DNA of 64,000 nt, from the NCBI RefSeq assembly GCF_025118155.1, contig NW_026251407.1, positions 124,001-188,000 on the forward strand, given 5' to 3'. Position numbers and translations under genes: made by a program. The notes below the pieces were generated by a model. That model made no database searches, was not told the origin of the DNA, and saw only the letters and a list, made by a program, of their open reading frames with translations. Shown here piece after piece: positions 22,132 to 33,367 of this stretch (position 1 is the first letter of the stretch; the number at the start of each line of letters is the position of its first letter). The DNA is from Cokeromyces recurvatus (lineage: Eukaryota; Mucoromycota; Mucoromycetes; Mucorales; Mucoraceae).

Positions 22132-24710
22132 ATCTTCAAATATTTAAAGGAACAAAGTGCATAAAAAAAAAAGGGACTATATAAATTATACAAAAAAAAT
22201 AAGGTTAAAGGAATTTGATTATGTAATACACCTATTTATAAATTTTGAAACAGAGAAAAATAAAAAAAATTGGCCAATTAGACATACACCAAACGGAAAA
22301 TTTATTTGCGCATTTTTTCAAGCATTGTAGGTGGGTTTAAGCTAGTGATAAATAGTGAGTGCATCAATATATAAATTATGAAAAGAAGTCATCGAATAGT
22401 AAGAAGCACCGTCCATAATAAAAAATAGCAGTAGTTTCTTATTAAATGTATGTTCGCATCATGTGCATTAACTTTAGTTAATTTATAGAAATTCCTTTAA
22501 TTAATCCATGTAACGAGACAAATTTACTGAAGGAGCAATTACCCTTTATATTCTTTATAATGAAGTCAATGCTCATCCAAGAGCAATATATAACTGACAA
22601 GACTTTATGTAACAGTATCGTTTCCCAAAAACGTGTTGTTACGTTTTACAAGTGATGTTAAATGGCAACCTTTTTTGTTTTCATGGTAGACTTCAAGAAT
22701 ACGTTTCTTGTATTAAGTGTCATTATACCATCCGTAGATACGATACTGAGGAGTAAAGGAATTGTCTTTGTGGAAAATTTTGTAATAAAAATAATAAGAT
22801 TCCTTTGCAAAGACTGAGATATTTCAACAACTTCTTTTCGATGAATTGGTGAAGCCTCCCATCAGTCTTTATATATATATAACTACTCAATAATCAATAC
22901 CCAAAGAAAATTTTCCTTGTTGAAAAAAAATTACTAGTTGGAAAACGAAAGTTAGTTTGTTTCCAGATAGAATAATGAATGTTTATGAAGGCAAGACTTG
23001 AAACAACTTCAAGTTATACCCTGAAGATGAACAGTCTTTTGTACAGCAATCAGATTATGAATGCTCATTATGAATGTTGGCTAGTTTTAGTCTTATTCTA
23101 ACAATGTACATTCTAGTGATGCTGGATTTATTTAACCATATAGAATTTACCTTGAGAGGAAAGAAATCTTAGGGAAAATATACAATAATCTTTTTGATAT
23201 TTATACACTGTGCTGTTAGAGTCTTTCACCACTTTTGTTATAATAAAATACTATTAGAGAAGCAACTTTATTGTAGAACACGATTTTATTAAATTGATTT
23301 TTTTTTTCATTTTTATTAATATTATAAAAAAAAGATGCTTTTCTTAGCTCTCAAATCTCTTTAGTAGAAGAGACTTGATACTAACAGGATTAACCACGAG
23401 AAGGTGAAAGCATATCTAATCCCAAAAATAATATTACAACCCATACACAAACAAATTGATAGAGGCTGTAGTTTTTTCTTCTCCCTCTAAATTTCTACTT
23501 GAAAGATAAACGTCCAATTTCAACTAGTAGACACTTGGCAAAGTCCAACCTGGCCCAAGCCTTGCTAGAAGAAAAAGATAGGATTCCTCACCCCATAACC
23601 CAATAAAAAAATACAGTTGGATGTAAGTTTCATTGGAAGCCGGGCTAAACATTCTGACCTGTAGCGTGGCGAAGTGGAAGGAATCCAGATACATGAAGTG
23701 CACGACCTGACTATTGTTTACCTGAGAATGTCCCTTCTTTGACCCCTAGCATCTACTTTTGACTTAACAGTAAATACAAGTTGGGATTCTTCAACTAAAT
23801 AAATAGATGAAAAAACCACGGTCAGAAACGTAAGCTGTGCATCCTTATCTATTTTTATTTTATAAGCAGCAACTAGATAAAAATAAAAAGAAGGAAAAAC
23901 CTTCAAAAAGAAAAACAGAAAAACTAAACCTTGAGATAAGCCCTTTCAATGGTGCAGACAAAGAGTACGCTAATCTCCCTAAAAAGGAACAGGTTTACAA
24001 TTTCCAACCCCAAGTATCCTTTTTATTTCCCTCCCCCTTTGGAAATAAATCAAACTTGAGCAGTCAAAATTCGATAAGGTCCCATCAATTATCTAAGGTC
24101 GCAATAACCCAAGGTGAAGGCGGATATGCATGTAGTAACCAAAAGAGAGTCTAGGCCCTCTCCTTTAGCCATGTTATAAACGGACAGTTCTACACTCCCA
24201 AGTAAGCCAAGCTATGTGACTTGAGCACACTTCATAACCCTGACAATGTCTACCCATAGTTTCAAGTAAAAATAAAGAAGAATAGGAAAAATAAAAAAAA
24301 AGCTAAAGAAAAAAGAAGAAAAAAAAAGGGAAAAAAATGAAAAAATGTACCTTTTTTTTTATAGTAAAATTCAGGAGAAAAAAAAAATAAACGAAAAGGA
24401 GAAGTTAAAGTTTAATTTTAGTGATTTTGTTTTTGTTTTTAATTTACTTTGCGTTAAATCTTCTCTCCTGCCTTTCCCCTTGTCTTTTTTTTTTCTCTTT
24501 TCTTTTTAATACTTTAGAGATAATTTTTGCCTTTTATTTGAATGTAGTAAAGCATTACTATCTTCTTTGAAAGTAAGCAAGAAAGTAAGAAAGTAAAAAA
24601 AAAAGAAAAAAAAAAAACTACATTCAATTCCCGACCCCTTTGTTACAAAAACCAGACCAGAAACTTGTTTACAACAGGTTGTTAAGTGTCTATTTCCCAT
24701 CATTGTTACC
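22132..24710. other. Intergenic with transposon relic
   Basis: 2.6 kb without an intact host gene. 22640-23310 is a decayed Tnp2-like transposase on plus (separate entry). From about 23390 to 24270 the base composition changes: fewer T-runs, more C and G (phrases such as CCAACCTGGCCCAAGCC and AAGCCGGGCTAAAC), with one 105-codon open frame at 23837-24154 I cannot assign. 24290-24710 is the purine/pyrimidine-rich upstream region of the next gene. Confidence 0.45.
22640..23310 (+). mobile_element. Degenerate Tnp2-like (CACTA/En-Spm) transposase
   Basis: Plus-strand translation gives GRLQEYVSCIKCHYTIRRYD, stop, NCLCGKFCN...IPLQRLRYFNNFF (22652-22852), then after a short gap TSWKTKVSLFPDRIMNVYEG, stop, NNFKLYPEDEQSFVQQSDYE...stop...LASFSLILTMYILVMLDL, followed by a frame change into NLP, stop, EERNLRENI at about 23145-23185. 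The order CxxC finger, then the xDIYDGKxW-like segment, then a hydrophobic V-I-Y-L-V-x-x-N-L-P stretch followed by xRFKxENI is that of the Tnp2 transposase family. Many stops and frame breaks mean it is inactive. No terminal repeats were recognised. Family call rests on remembered motif order. Confidence 0.55.
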
Positions 24711-26851
24711 ATGATTACTCAAAAGCCAACTCATTTTATAGATACATTCCATTCTGAGGCATACGAAAAACTCTTTTTCCCAGGTAAAATATCTTGATTT
24801 TCATCTTGATATTTACATGCTCATTTTTTTTTTCTTTGTAGAATTTTTTATAGCAGAAGAGCCCCATAACTGGAATGCAAATGCTTATCTCATGCAGCTT
24901 ATACAAAAGAATCCTACAATCACCACTCGAAACGGAAATAAAGCTCTCACAGAAGATACCAAAATAATGCAAGCTTATGTTATTCCTGGTACAATAGCAG
25001 ATACAGTGTTGCGTCAAATGGAAGGTGCTTTGAAAGTAAGAATAGGTATAAAGAAAAAAATCGTAGAGAAGAGTTAATAATAAAGTTTGTTTAGTCTGCA
25101 AAAGGAAAAGCAGCTATTAGTGAGTTCTGGAAAAACTCTAGTACTATTGCTTCAACCTCTATTAATTATGAAAAATCGAAGGTAAGTTACATTATTCTCT
25201 TAGTTCACTATTAAAAAAAATAATTTGAAATGCCTTTATAGTACCAATTACGAGGACAAATGGCCGAAGAAGTTGTCGATGAAGGCGAAATTAGAAGTGG
25301 GAAGAGACAACGAGTACGAGATACGCAATTGTTCGAGAGCAACGGGGTAGAAGCCGAAGAAGATGAGGGTGAAGCTCACGACACTCCCAACAATAGTGGC
25401 GAAGAAGATGACGAAAATGATGTTGATAATATTTGGGAATCCTGGAAAAGATTATTAAAAAGTATAAGAGAATCCACTGTTTTACCAGCCTTAAGGTAAC
25501 ATAATAACTTTGCATTATTTAATAATTAATAATTAAAACCTAGTCCTGAATCACACAATATAATTTGGTGTGGTAAAAAAGTTCTTTATAAACCAGTGCT
25601 CCCTGTAGAGTTTTTCCAAGAACTAAACAAACAAGTTCCAAATATCAAAATGCAATGGGTTGATTGTATTTTTAAACAATTGTTATTGGAGGCACTTGAT
25701 ACAGTAAGTTGGAAAAAAAAACACACACATTTAAATGTGGAGAATAACACAACTTATATTCAAAATGATAACAGGGTAACAAAGAAGAATGGCTTGATAA
25801 AGTTAAGATGTTTCGAAATTGTAGTAGTACAGTCAATTTGATTGCTAAAAGAGATTTAATGACATGTATCTTTAATATATTGTAAGTTGTATCAAAATTT
25901 AAGTTTTCATTACACCAAAAAATAAAAATAAAAATTAACCATTTTTGTAGTTCTAATCTTTTTGATGGTGCCTCAGAAACGTTATCTTCTTTTGAAAGTT
26001 GCTTGCGATATTATGTTATTGATCCTTTATTGCAAGCATGTAACAAATATCTCAAGGATAATGGTCATAATGTTACCTTTTATCCAGGTGAAATAGAACT
26101 TAAAGCCATGACAGTTCAACTCAAAGATCAAGGCATTACAGATAAACGTCTCAGATACAATGCAGATGGAACAATTTTATGTAATAGCCTTGAAACTGAA
26201 GTTTTATTGTCTGAAGTATCTTCAGCATTTGCTGAAAACAACAAAGGAAAAACTAGCTTTGACCATTACAAAGCGATGTTCGGTTTATTAATGATGCTTC
26301 GTACTCTTGCTAGAAAATATAAATATGCTAGCTTTAATAGTTTTAAGAACTTGAAAGTTCATTTTATTCACACTCATAGTAAGTAAAATTGACAAACACA
26401 TTACATGTTTGCTAAATACCTTATACATATAGATCATGCAATCCGACATTGGAGTATGTCCACTCCTTCCCCCGGATTGTATCTTATGAACAAAGAACAA
26501 AAGGTGGATATTATCAAGGATTTTGAAAGAAAATCTGAAGGTGTTATTCCTTTCATGAATTTTACTATTAGTTTAGGGGTATATGCATCTTTATTTTTTT
26601 TTTATCTGTCAAGTATATTGAGGAAACGACTAACTTGAAAATCACACTAGGTATCTTTGGACGAAACAATGAACGCTTTGTCAGTTTTGAGTAAAGAGCA
26701 TGACAAAGTATTGAGGGAGACCTACTTTGGAACCGATGACAATACCCGTGTCTCTTTACTTGACTTTGTCAATCCTGTTCTTGTTCAATTAAATGAGAAC
26801 AAGTATAAGGATGAAATAGCCGAAGAAGGCCCACAAAGCCCTAGCTCTTAG
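24711..26851 (+). CDS. Mucoromycete orphan-family protein, nine exons
   Basis: Exons 24711-24783, 24842-25035, 25095-25181, 25242-25495, 25544-25703, 25775-25881, 25951-26378, 26433-26578, 26651-26851: 1650 bases, 549 residues. No named domain recognised. Residues about 110-190 are acidic and disordered (EAEEDEGEAHD). The C-terminal half contains RLRYNADGTILC, LETEVLLSEVSSAF, KTSFDHYKAMFGLLMML and KNLKVHFIHTH..IRHWSM, a pattern I associate with a large family of uncharacterised proteins expanded in Mucorales. The spaced Asp, Glu and Lys (ADG...E.LLSE...K) recall a PD-(D/E)xK-type nuclease core, but this is speculation. The gene on the minus strand at 51117-53136 shares a comparable C-terminal layout. 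All splice junctions keep frame. Confidence 0.75.
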
Positions 26852-27411
26852 TTTTAGTATTATTATTATTTTTTTTTAATATAATAGTAACAAATTATTA
26901 AAGTTTATTAACAAAGTTGTAAAAGATAATGTTTTATTTTACTAATAATGTTAAACTATTGAAAGAGAATTTAAGTCATGTACACCAAACAATACTGAAA
27001 TGCTTGTGGTAAATAGAAAGAATGAAGTTTACAGCTAGTGTGTTCTAAAGCGTAGTATATATCACAGTTACTCAGCTAGAGTTTACAGTTGGAGTGTGAA
27101 AAGAGATAAAAGGTAAAATAGCAGCAACACAAATCAGTTGCATATAACTGGCTAGAAGTTATGCTATGAGTTTGTGTAAAATAAAAACAGTGTTTATCAA
27201 ATAAAAGTTCGCTTAGAAAGCATAGGTAGTTTTGAATCATTAAATTACTAGAAGTTTTCTCTTGTTAAACACCAATTAGAAAATAATAGAAGATCCAGAT
27301 CCAGACATAATGAAACATCTTTACCTAGAAAAAAAAAATATAGTGTAGCATCTAACAAATCAGCTGCACATTTACCATTTAATTTTTTTTAACGCAAAGT
27401 AAAAGAGAAAG

Positions 27412-27687
27412 ATGACAACTTCCCACTCCCAGCTGGGGACAACTACTAGAGTTATCAAGCAGCCGGCGAATTTCTCCGGCGAAGGGCAGGGTTCAACTGT
27501 GCCATCTTCCCACAAAGACCAGTACGGCTCCCACTCCCAGCTGGGGACAACTACAAGAGTCATCAAGCAGCCGGCGAATTTCTCCGGCGAAGGGCAGGGT
27601 TCATGTGTACAAGATCAACGTGTTTCTTTTACTTGCGTGGTTACCTTCACAGATTCATTAAATATTTTGAGATGGAAGAAGAAATAA
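27412..27687 (+). CDS. Short repeat protein or exon with 36-residue repeats
   Basis: A 91-codon open frame beginning MTTSHSQLGTTTRVIKQP. Two copies of a 24-residue block (SQLGTTTRVIKQPANFSGEG plus QGS) occur in the same frame, 36 residues apart. The block is much richer in G+C than its surroundings. After the second copy the sequence changes to VQDQRVSFTCVVTFTDSLN and ends in a Lys-rich tail encoded by A-runs, which may actually be intron or UTR. The (T/S)RVxxxP pattern faintly resembles Jupiter/HN1-type repeats, but this is not enough to name it. Synonymous differences between copies (ACTAGAGTT vs ACAAGAGTC) point to protein-level constraint. Confidence 0.45.
   Translation: MTTSHSQLGTTTRVIKQPANFSGEGQGSTVPSSHKDQYGSHSQLGTTTRVIKQPANFSGEGQGSCVQDQRVSFTCVVTFTDSLNILRWKKK
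27422..27603 (+). repeat. GC-rich tandem direct repeat, 108-bp period
   Basis: Two 74-bp copies at 27422-27495 and 27530-27603 separated by 34 unique bases; unit period 108 bp, a multiple of three. Copies differ by only a couple of substitutions in the ACTACTAGAGTTATC / ACTACAAGAGTCATC segment. Each holds a 5-bp stem GCCGG...CCGGC around CGAATTTCT and a CAGCTG palindrome. Confidence 0.85.
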
Positions 27688-28383
27688 AAAAAAAAAATAA
27701 TAATAAAAAAACATACCAATTAAGACTAAGCTCCGTTTAAATAAATAAATAAAAAAAGGGGGGGAAGGAAAGGAGCTTGGAATTCAATATGCATGATGGT
27801 CTATATCTAAAGTGTGATAAAAATAAACAGAGTCATATCGTTCAATGTTTCTAATAGAAAAACAATAAGCCACAATAAAGCACTGTACCTATTAGAGCCT
27901 TTGTTTACATGAAAAAAATGTAAATAGGAGAAGAAAAATATTTATTTTTCTTTTCTTCTTCTTTGTGAAAGTGATATTCTGAGGATATTGGTCACTGTAA
28001 ACAATAAATCCTCAGTGAAGTTATTTGGATGTATTGGTCACTTAAAATATTCAATCCCGAGAGTATCTTTCATCTGGTGTTTTCACGTCTCTCGTTAAAT
28101 AAAACTGTGAAAGGAAGCACATAATGATCAACCTCCACGATTGGTTGCTTCTGGAAACAGTAGTCCTTTTTATTATATAAAGAAGCTACTGGCTAATTGG
28201 ATCATTACCCTTTTTATTATTAATTATAAATGAAAAAAAAAACTTTTATGTAATAACGACTTGTAGAAGATGATTCAATACTAACTAAATAAGCTTTGTA
28301 GTTGTTTATGTACTGTATTGATTATCATCTTTATAAGTTGGTGTAAAGATTAGCAAACAGGATTGTTAAATTAGTAATATTAA

Positions 28384-28582
28384 TGAGAATAAAAGAAAAA
28401 CCAGGTTTTGACCGTAATATTTTAATTAAAAATAGTGATATAGACCCATCGTGATAATATACATTTTGCACTATGAAGCTGTTACTAAAACAGAAGAATC
28501 AAACCCAATGACTGAAGGTTATATCATATTACCAACAAAGCCTTTAAAAGGCATGATGGATAATTTTATCGTTAAAAAATAA
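28384..28582 (+). pseudogene. Short decayed coding fragment, unknown
   Basis: Plus-strand frames read MRIKEKPGFDRNILIKNSDI then two stops, followed after a frame change by YILHYEAVTKTEESNPMTEG and YIILPTKPLKGMMDNFIVKK with a terminal stop. Composition is protein-like and unlike the AT-rich surroundings. Probably the 3' end of a dead gene or transposon; I do not recognise it. A short intron between the two pieces cannot be excluded but would be under 30 bases. Confidence 0.3.
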
Positions 28583-29611
28583 ATAAAGGGATTAATTAAA
28601 AAGAGTATAGCATTCAGGGCGATATCTCTATTAATATATGCATAAGCTTGTATAATAAATCAACGAGACTGAACAATATATTTTTACAAGGCACATAATT
28701 GAAAATACATATATTTATTTTGCTTCTGATTCCTCATGAATTTAAGCAAAGTCAAAAAAAAAAAAAAAAAAAAAAAAAATCTTTTCGGACAAAAGGTAAA
28801 AAAAGTAAGGGCAGAACTATTTCTATAAAGAGAAAAAAAGATAATTTTCAAGACGTTACCATCCTAAGTTAATAAATGTATATATATTTTTTTTAAACGG
28901 CAAACTTCTTCAATTGAATGATTTATTATATGTACAAGATTTAAGTGCATTCACAACAGAACAGCTATTATTATTTATTAGAAGAAAAAAAAAAGGTCTG
29001 TTACCATTTATTAGTTCTCTATCATAAATACAGCCAATTATACTCATTTTAATACATTTTGAGTATGTCATTAGCAACCAAGATATTAACCTTGGAATAA
29101 ACATCATTTTGGTATTGAAGTCTTGTTTTATCTATTTCTTACTACTGAATTGAACTGTAATATCAAAGTTCTACTATTCTTGGTACGTCTTTTTCCAAAG
29201 TGATATTTATTGCTATATACATAGATATATATATATTTTTTTTTTACCTTTTTTATCATTAACTGTTTTAACTTATTTGTCTGGATTTTATATGTGTTAT
29301 ATCTCGGGTTTATGTTTCTTTATTTCCTATAGTTATACATTAGAGTTACTAACTAACATATAAAAAGAAACTATCACTATAATAAAAGAAGAGAAAATAT
29401 AGGAAGCTCTTCTTTTCTATTGTCTGCAATTATTGAGAACTAAAGTAGAAGATTGTTGGTTCAAGAAAAAGAAATCCAAAGTCATTCAATTTCCGATACT
29501 TTGTGAAGATTTTCTATTCGTTTTTCTTGTAACTTGCACACATAAAACATTATTATTATTATCATATTTTTTTTTTTTTTTTTTTTTTTTTTTCATTGTT
29601 ATCTTTATAAT

Positions 29612-30186
29612 ATGGAATCTGATTCTCAAACAAACAATTCTATTACAGAACAAACATTAGGAACATCATCAGATAATAATATAGACCAAACTACAACTGA
29701 AAATGAACAACAAGAACTTGAAGTAGAGACAAATGTCGCTGAACTTCCAACAAATACTACAGTAAACGAATTAAGGCAAAGACATGTACCTAATAAAGAT
29801 AATACAAATGTAACATTAAAAGCAACAGACAATTATAAAGATGATGTTAATTCAAATGGAGGTGGTTTTTATGAATGCAATATTTGGTAAGATATTATAA
29901 TTTGTATTTATTATTTCTATGTGTTTAAATAATTTTATAATATAAGCTTTGATACTGCAGTACATCCAGTCTTAACTGTATGTGGACATTTATTCTGGTA
30001 AGTGATAAGACATTATGTAATCTAAAAATAAAATAAAATAACAACGTCTTTTTGTCAGTTGGTCTTGTTTAGCTCAATGGTTAAATGCACAATCTAGAAA
30101 TCCAACTTGTCCTGTTTGTAAAGCGGGCTGTGGTAAAGATAAAGTAATTCCAATTTATGGTCGTGGTAAAGAAGAAAAAGACCCAA

Positions 30187-30225
<39 letters not shown>

Positions 30226-30641
30226 AAAAAAAAAGTATATTGTAATAGTCATTTTCTTATTCCTTTATTTTACCTATGATTAAATTAGAAATGACCCGTC
30301 TATACCTACAAGACCAGCTGGACAAAGGCCACCGCCTATTCGTGATCCTAATAGACCTGCAACATCATTTTTTGGTCAACCATTTACTGGAGGTGCTTTT
30401 AATAGAGGAGGAATATCAATTTCTGCAGGATTTGGGTTTTTTCCATTAGGCGTCACTTTTGTAAACAATGTAAGTTTTTATGGGTTATGTCAAACTTTTA
30501 GTTTTTATATTTACATCTATCTACAATTAGAATATTTCAAATGGTAATTCACAGCAACAACAAACACCACAAGGTGCATTCATGTCAAGATTAATCATGA
30601 TGTTATTAAGTTTATTAGTTATTGCTATCATTTTTGCGTAA
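29612..30641 (+). CDS. RNF5/RNF185 (RMA1)-type membrane RING E3 ligase
   Basis: Five exons 29612-29886, 29947-29997, 30059-30187, 30289-30469, 30531-30641; 747 bases, 248 residues. The N-terminus (about 85 residues) is Glu/Thr/Asn-rich and disordered. The C3HC4 RING follows: YECNICFDTAVHPVLTVCGH, LFCWSCLAQWL, TCPVCKAGCGKDKVIPIYGRG. The extended KDKVIPIYGRG motif after the RING is diagnostic of the RNF5/RMA1 group. A Pro/Arg-rich linker (RPAGQRPPPIRDP) leads to a C-terminal TM helix (RLIMMLLSLLVIAIIFA). RMA-type ligases act in ER-associated degradation, anchored by this tail in the ER membrane. Exon 3's intron starts with a long A-run (30190-30223). Confidence 0.93.
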
Positions 30642-31167
30642 TTAAATGTTATCTATTCAAGTGGTACTCCTTTTGCTTTAATTTATAGTTGCATAAATCT
30701 ATTATTTATACAGTGTGACAGTCCTGTATTGTACCAAATCCTCATATAAATATGTATATAAAAAGAGCTCTATTTCTTTCTATTAACAAAATATACAAAT
30801 TCTCAATTTTATATCTCTTGAGCTAATATATGCCATCTTTAGCCCCGTTTATTATCAACACTATTTCATTCTAATGATAGTTTTGTTAGGACTTTATTAT
30901 TTTCAAATACACCCTATATCTAATTTTATCTTTGTACTCTATGATGAAATAAAAATAAACAAGCTTCTTAGACTTTTGAACGTTTAATGATGATCTATCA
31001 AGTCAATTCTATACAAAGTAGTTTTATTTTATTTTATTTTTTCTATTCTTTTAAAATTATACAAAGGGGTTTTCTTTTTTTTTTTTTTTTTTGTATGTGT
31101 GTGTGTATGTGTGTATGTGTACGTGTGCGTGTACGTGTGCGTGTGTGTTATAAATACAAAATGATAG
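30642..31167. other. Convergent 3' flank with TG-rich microsatellite
   Basis: Between the RING gene and the acetyl-CoA synthetase gene, both ending here. No gene. A (TG/CG)-type microsatellite of alternating pyrimidine-purine, TGTGTGTATG...CGTGTGCGTG, spans about 31095-31149, with T-runs on its left. Confidence 0.5.
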
Positions 31168-32181
31168 TTATTGATGTACAAGAGATACAATTGAGGGAAT
31201 GACAGAGGGATCAGCTAAAGTAGAGGTATCGCCAAGTTGGCTATGTTCACCATTGACAATCTTTCGAAGAATACGACGAACAATTTTTCCAGAACGTGTC
31301 TTTGGATGTTCACGGACAATATGAATACGTTTGGGTGCAGCAAATGGACCGATGATCTTACGAACGGTCAAGATCAATTCACGATCTAAACCTTCATTGG
31401 ATTGAGCATGAGGCTTCAAACTAACAAAGGCATGAATGGCTTGACCTGTTAAATCATCATGTGCACCAACAACGGCTGATTCAGCAACTGAGCTATGACT
31501 TGAAAGTGCTGCTTCGATTTCTGAAGTAGAGAGACGATGACCTGAAACGTTGATAACATCATCAACACGACCACGAATCCAAATATAACCATCTTTATCC
31601 ATGGAAGCACCATCACCTGTAAAGTAATATCCAGGGTAAGGAGCAATATAAGTTTGAAGGAAACGCTCATGGTTTTGATGGATAGAACGAGCCATGGAGG
31701 GCCAAGCACCCTTAAGGGCTAAGACACCAGTGACATCAGGTTCAGTAATCTTAGCGCCTGTAGCGGGATCTAACAGGACAGGTTGAATACCAAAGAATGG
31801 AAGTGTAGCAGAACCTGCCTTAGTAGGTGTACAACCAGGTAAAGGACTAATGATAATTGAACCTGTTTCTGTTTGCCAGTAGGTATCAACGACAGCACAG
31901 CGACCTTTACCGACTTTTTCATTATACCAATTCCATGCTTCAGGATTAATAGGTTCACCAACAGAACCAATAACACGTAATGAGGAAAGATCGTTTTGTT
32001 CAACCCATTTATCTCCAAGACGTTGAAGAGCACGAATAGCTGTAGGTGCTGTATAGAATTGAGTTACTTTGTGTTTTTCAATGAGTTCCCAAAAACGTGC
32101 AGGAGTAGGATAAGTAGGTGTACTTTCAAACAAGACAGTAGTGGCACCTAGTGTAAGAGGGCCATATAAAATATAACTATG

Positions 32182-32221
<40 letters not shown>

Positions 32222-33367
32222 GTATTATTATTATTTTATCAATCAATATACTTCTATATATATTTTATACTACTTACAGTAACCCATCCAATATCAGCCA
32301 TACAAGCATAGATATCATCGTCATGTACATCAAAGATATATTTAACAGTAGCAGCAGCACCCAATAAATAACCACCTGTAGTATGAACAATACCCTTGGG
32401 AGCACCAGTTGAACCTGAGGTATAAAGTAAAAAGAGAGGATCTTCTGCACTCATCTTTTCATAAGGACATATAGGACGTGCCTTTTCCATCTCCTCATGC
32501 CACCAAAGATCACGATTTTCCATCATAGGTACTTCAGTTCCAGTACGTTGATAGACAATGACATGTTCAACTTGATGAGCTTCTTCCTTTGACAAAGCAG
32601 TATCCACAATGGACTTGGTTGCAATATTACGTCCACCACGACGACCTTCATCTGAAGTAATGACAATATGAGCACCACAATCAGCGACACGATCCAAAAG
32701 TGACTCAGCTGAAAAGCCAGCAAAGACAACAGAATGAATAGCACCAATACGAGCACATGCCAAAATAGAGATTAAAGTTTCTGGAATCATGGGCATATAG
32801 ATAGCAACATTGTCACCCTTACGAACACCAAGATTCTTGAGAACATTAGCCAAACGACATACGTCTCTAAAGAGTTCGCCATATGTGATGCGACGAACGT
32901 TAGCAGGTTCATCACCTTCATGAATAATAGCAATCTTATCAGGATTCTTAAGTGCATGACGATCGACAGCATTATAACAAGCGTTTAATTCACCATCTAA
33001 AAACCAAGCTACATCACCTGTTTCAAATGAACCATGTTTAACAGTTTCGAAAGGTTTATCCCAACTTAAAAGTTCACGAGCAAGCTAATAAAAGAGTGTG
33101 TAAGTCTCTTACAAAAAAAAAAAAAAAAAAAAAAAAAAATATCAACATCCTACTACTACTACTCTTATAACATACATTTCCAAAAAATTTCTCAGGTTGC
33201 TCGATACTCTCTTTCCACATTGAACGATATTGCTCCATAGAAGTAACATGAGGTGTAGGACATTGTTTAGGGTCAAGAAGACGACTAGGTACTGGATGTG
33301 TAATAACTTCAGAAACCTCATTTGGTTCTGTAGTAGCAGCAACCTTATCGTCTGTGGAATGAGGCAT
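31168..33367 (-). CDS. ACS: Acetyl-CoA synthetase (AMP-forming)
   Basis: Activates acetate to acetyl-CoA via acetyl-AMP, supplying cytosolic/nuclear acetyl-CoA. Three exons 33367-33176, 33084-32278, 32184-31168; 2016 bases, 671 residues, typical for eukaryotic ACS. Motifs: [19 protein letters not shown] near the N-terminus, adenylation core [36 protein letters not shown] across intron 2, [31 protein letters not shown], and the catalytic Lys in [13 protein letters not shown]. No C-terminal peroxisomal signal (ends IVSLVHQ). Intron 2 carries an (AT)n run, intron 1 a long A/T run. Identity is very secure; which ACS paralogue (Acs1- or Acs2-like) cannot be told. Confidence 0.96.

Larger units (their letters stand above)
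26852..29611. other. Gene-poor region with tandem repeat and coding remnant
   Basis: 2.8 kb, mostly AT-rich. Contains the GC-rich tandem repeat at 27412-27687 and a small coding remnant at 28384-28582 (separate entries), poly(A) around 28755-28780, and a poly(T) run at 29569-29593 immediately before the RING gene. An ORF-like stretch on minus at 28910-29107 is ambiguous. Confidence 0.4.

Noticed and set aside
24736..25101. 121-codon minus-strand frame opposite the first exons of the orphan-family gene
   Set aside because: Antisense shadow: the plus strand gives conserved-looking spliced protein with proper splice sites, the minus strand gives only a Phe/Tyr/Leu-rich frame.
27372..27566. Minus-strand frame across the tandem repeat (VVVPSWEWE...)
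   Set aside because: It is the complement of the repeat; the plus-strand frame is longer, begins at an ATG and has silent differences between copies.
27422..27603. Tandem repeat as a CRISPR array
   Set aside because: Only two copies, repeat far too long (74 bp), eukaryotic context, and the unit is coding-like.
31095..31149. Alternating TG/CG stretch as a functional Z-DNA or regulatory element
   Set aside because: Simple microsatellite at the 3' ends of two convergent genes; nothing shows a specific function.
32523..33342. Alternative minus-strand frames overlapping acetyl-CoA synthetase
   Set aside because: Out of frame with the motifs [11 protein letters not shown] and [11 protein letters not shown]; no independent evidence.
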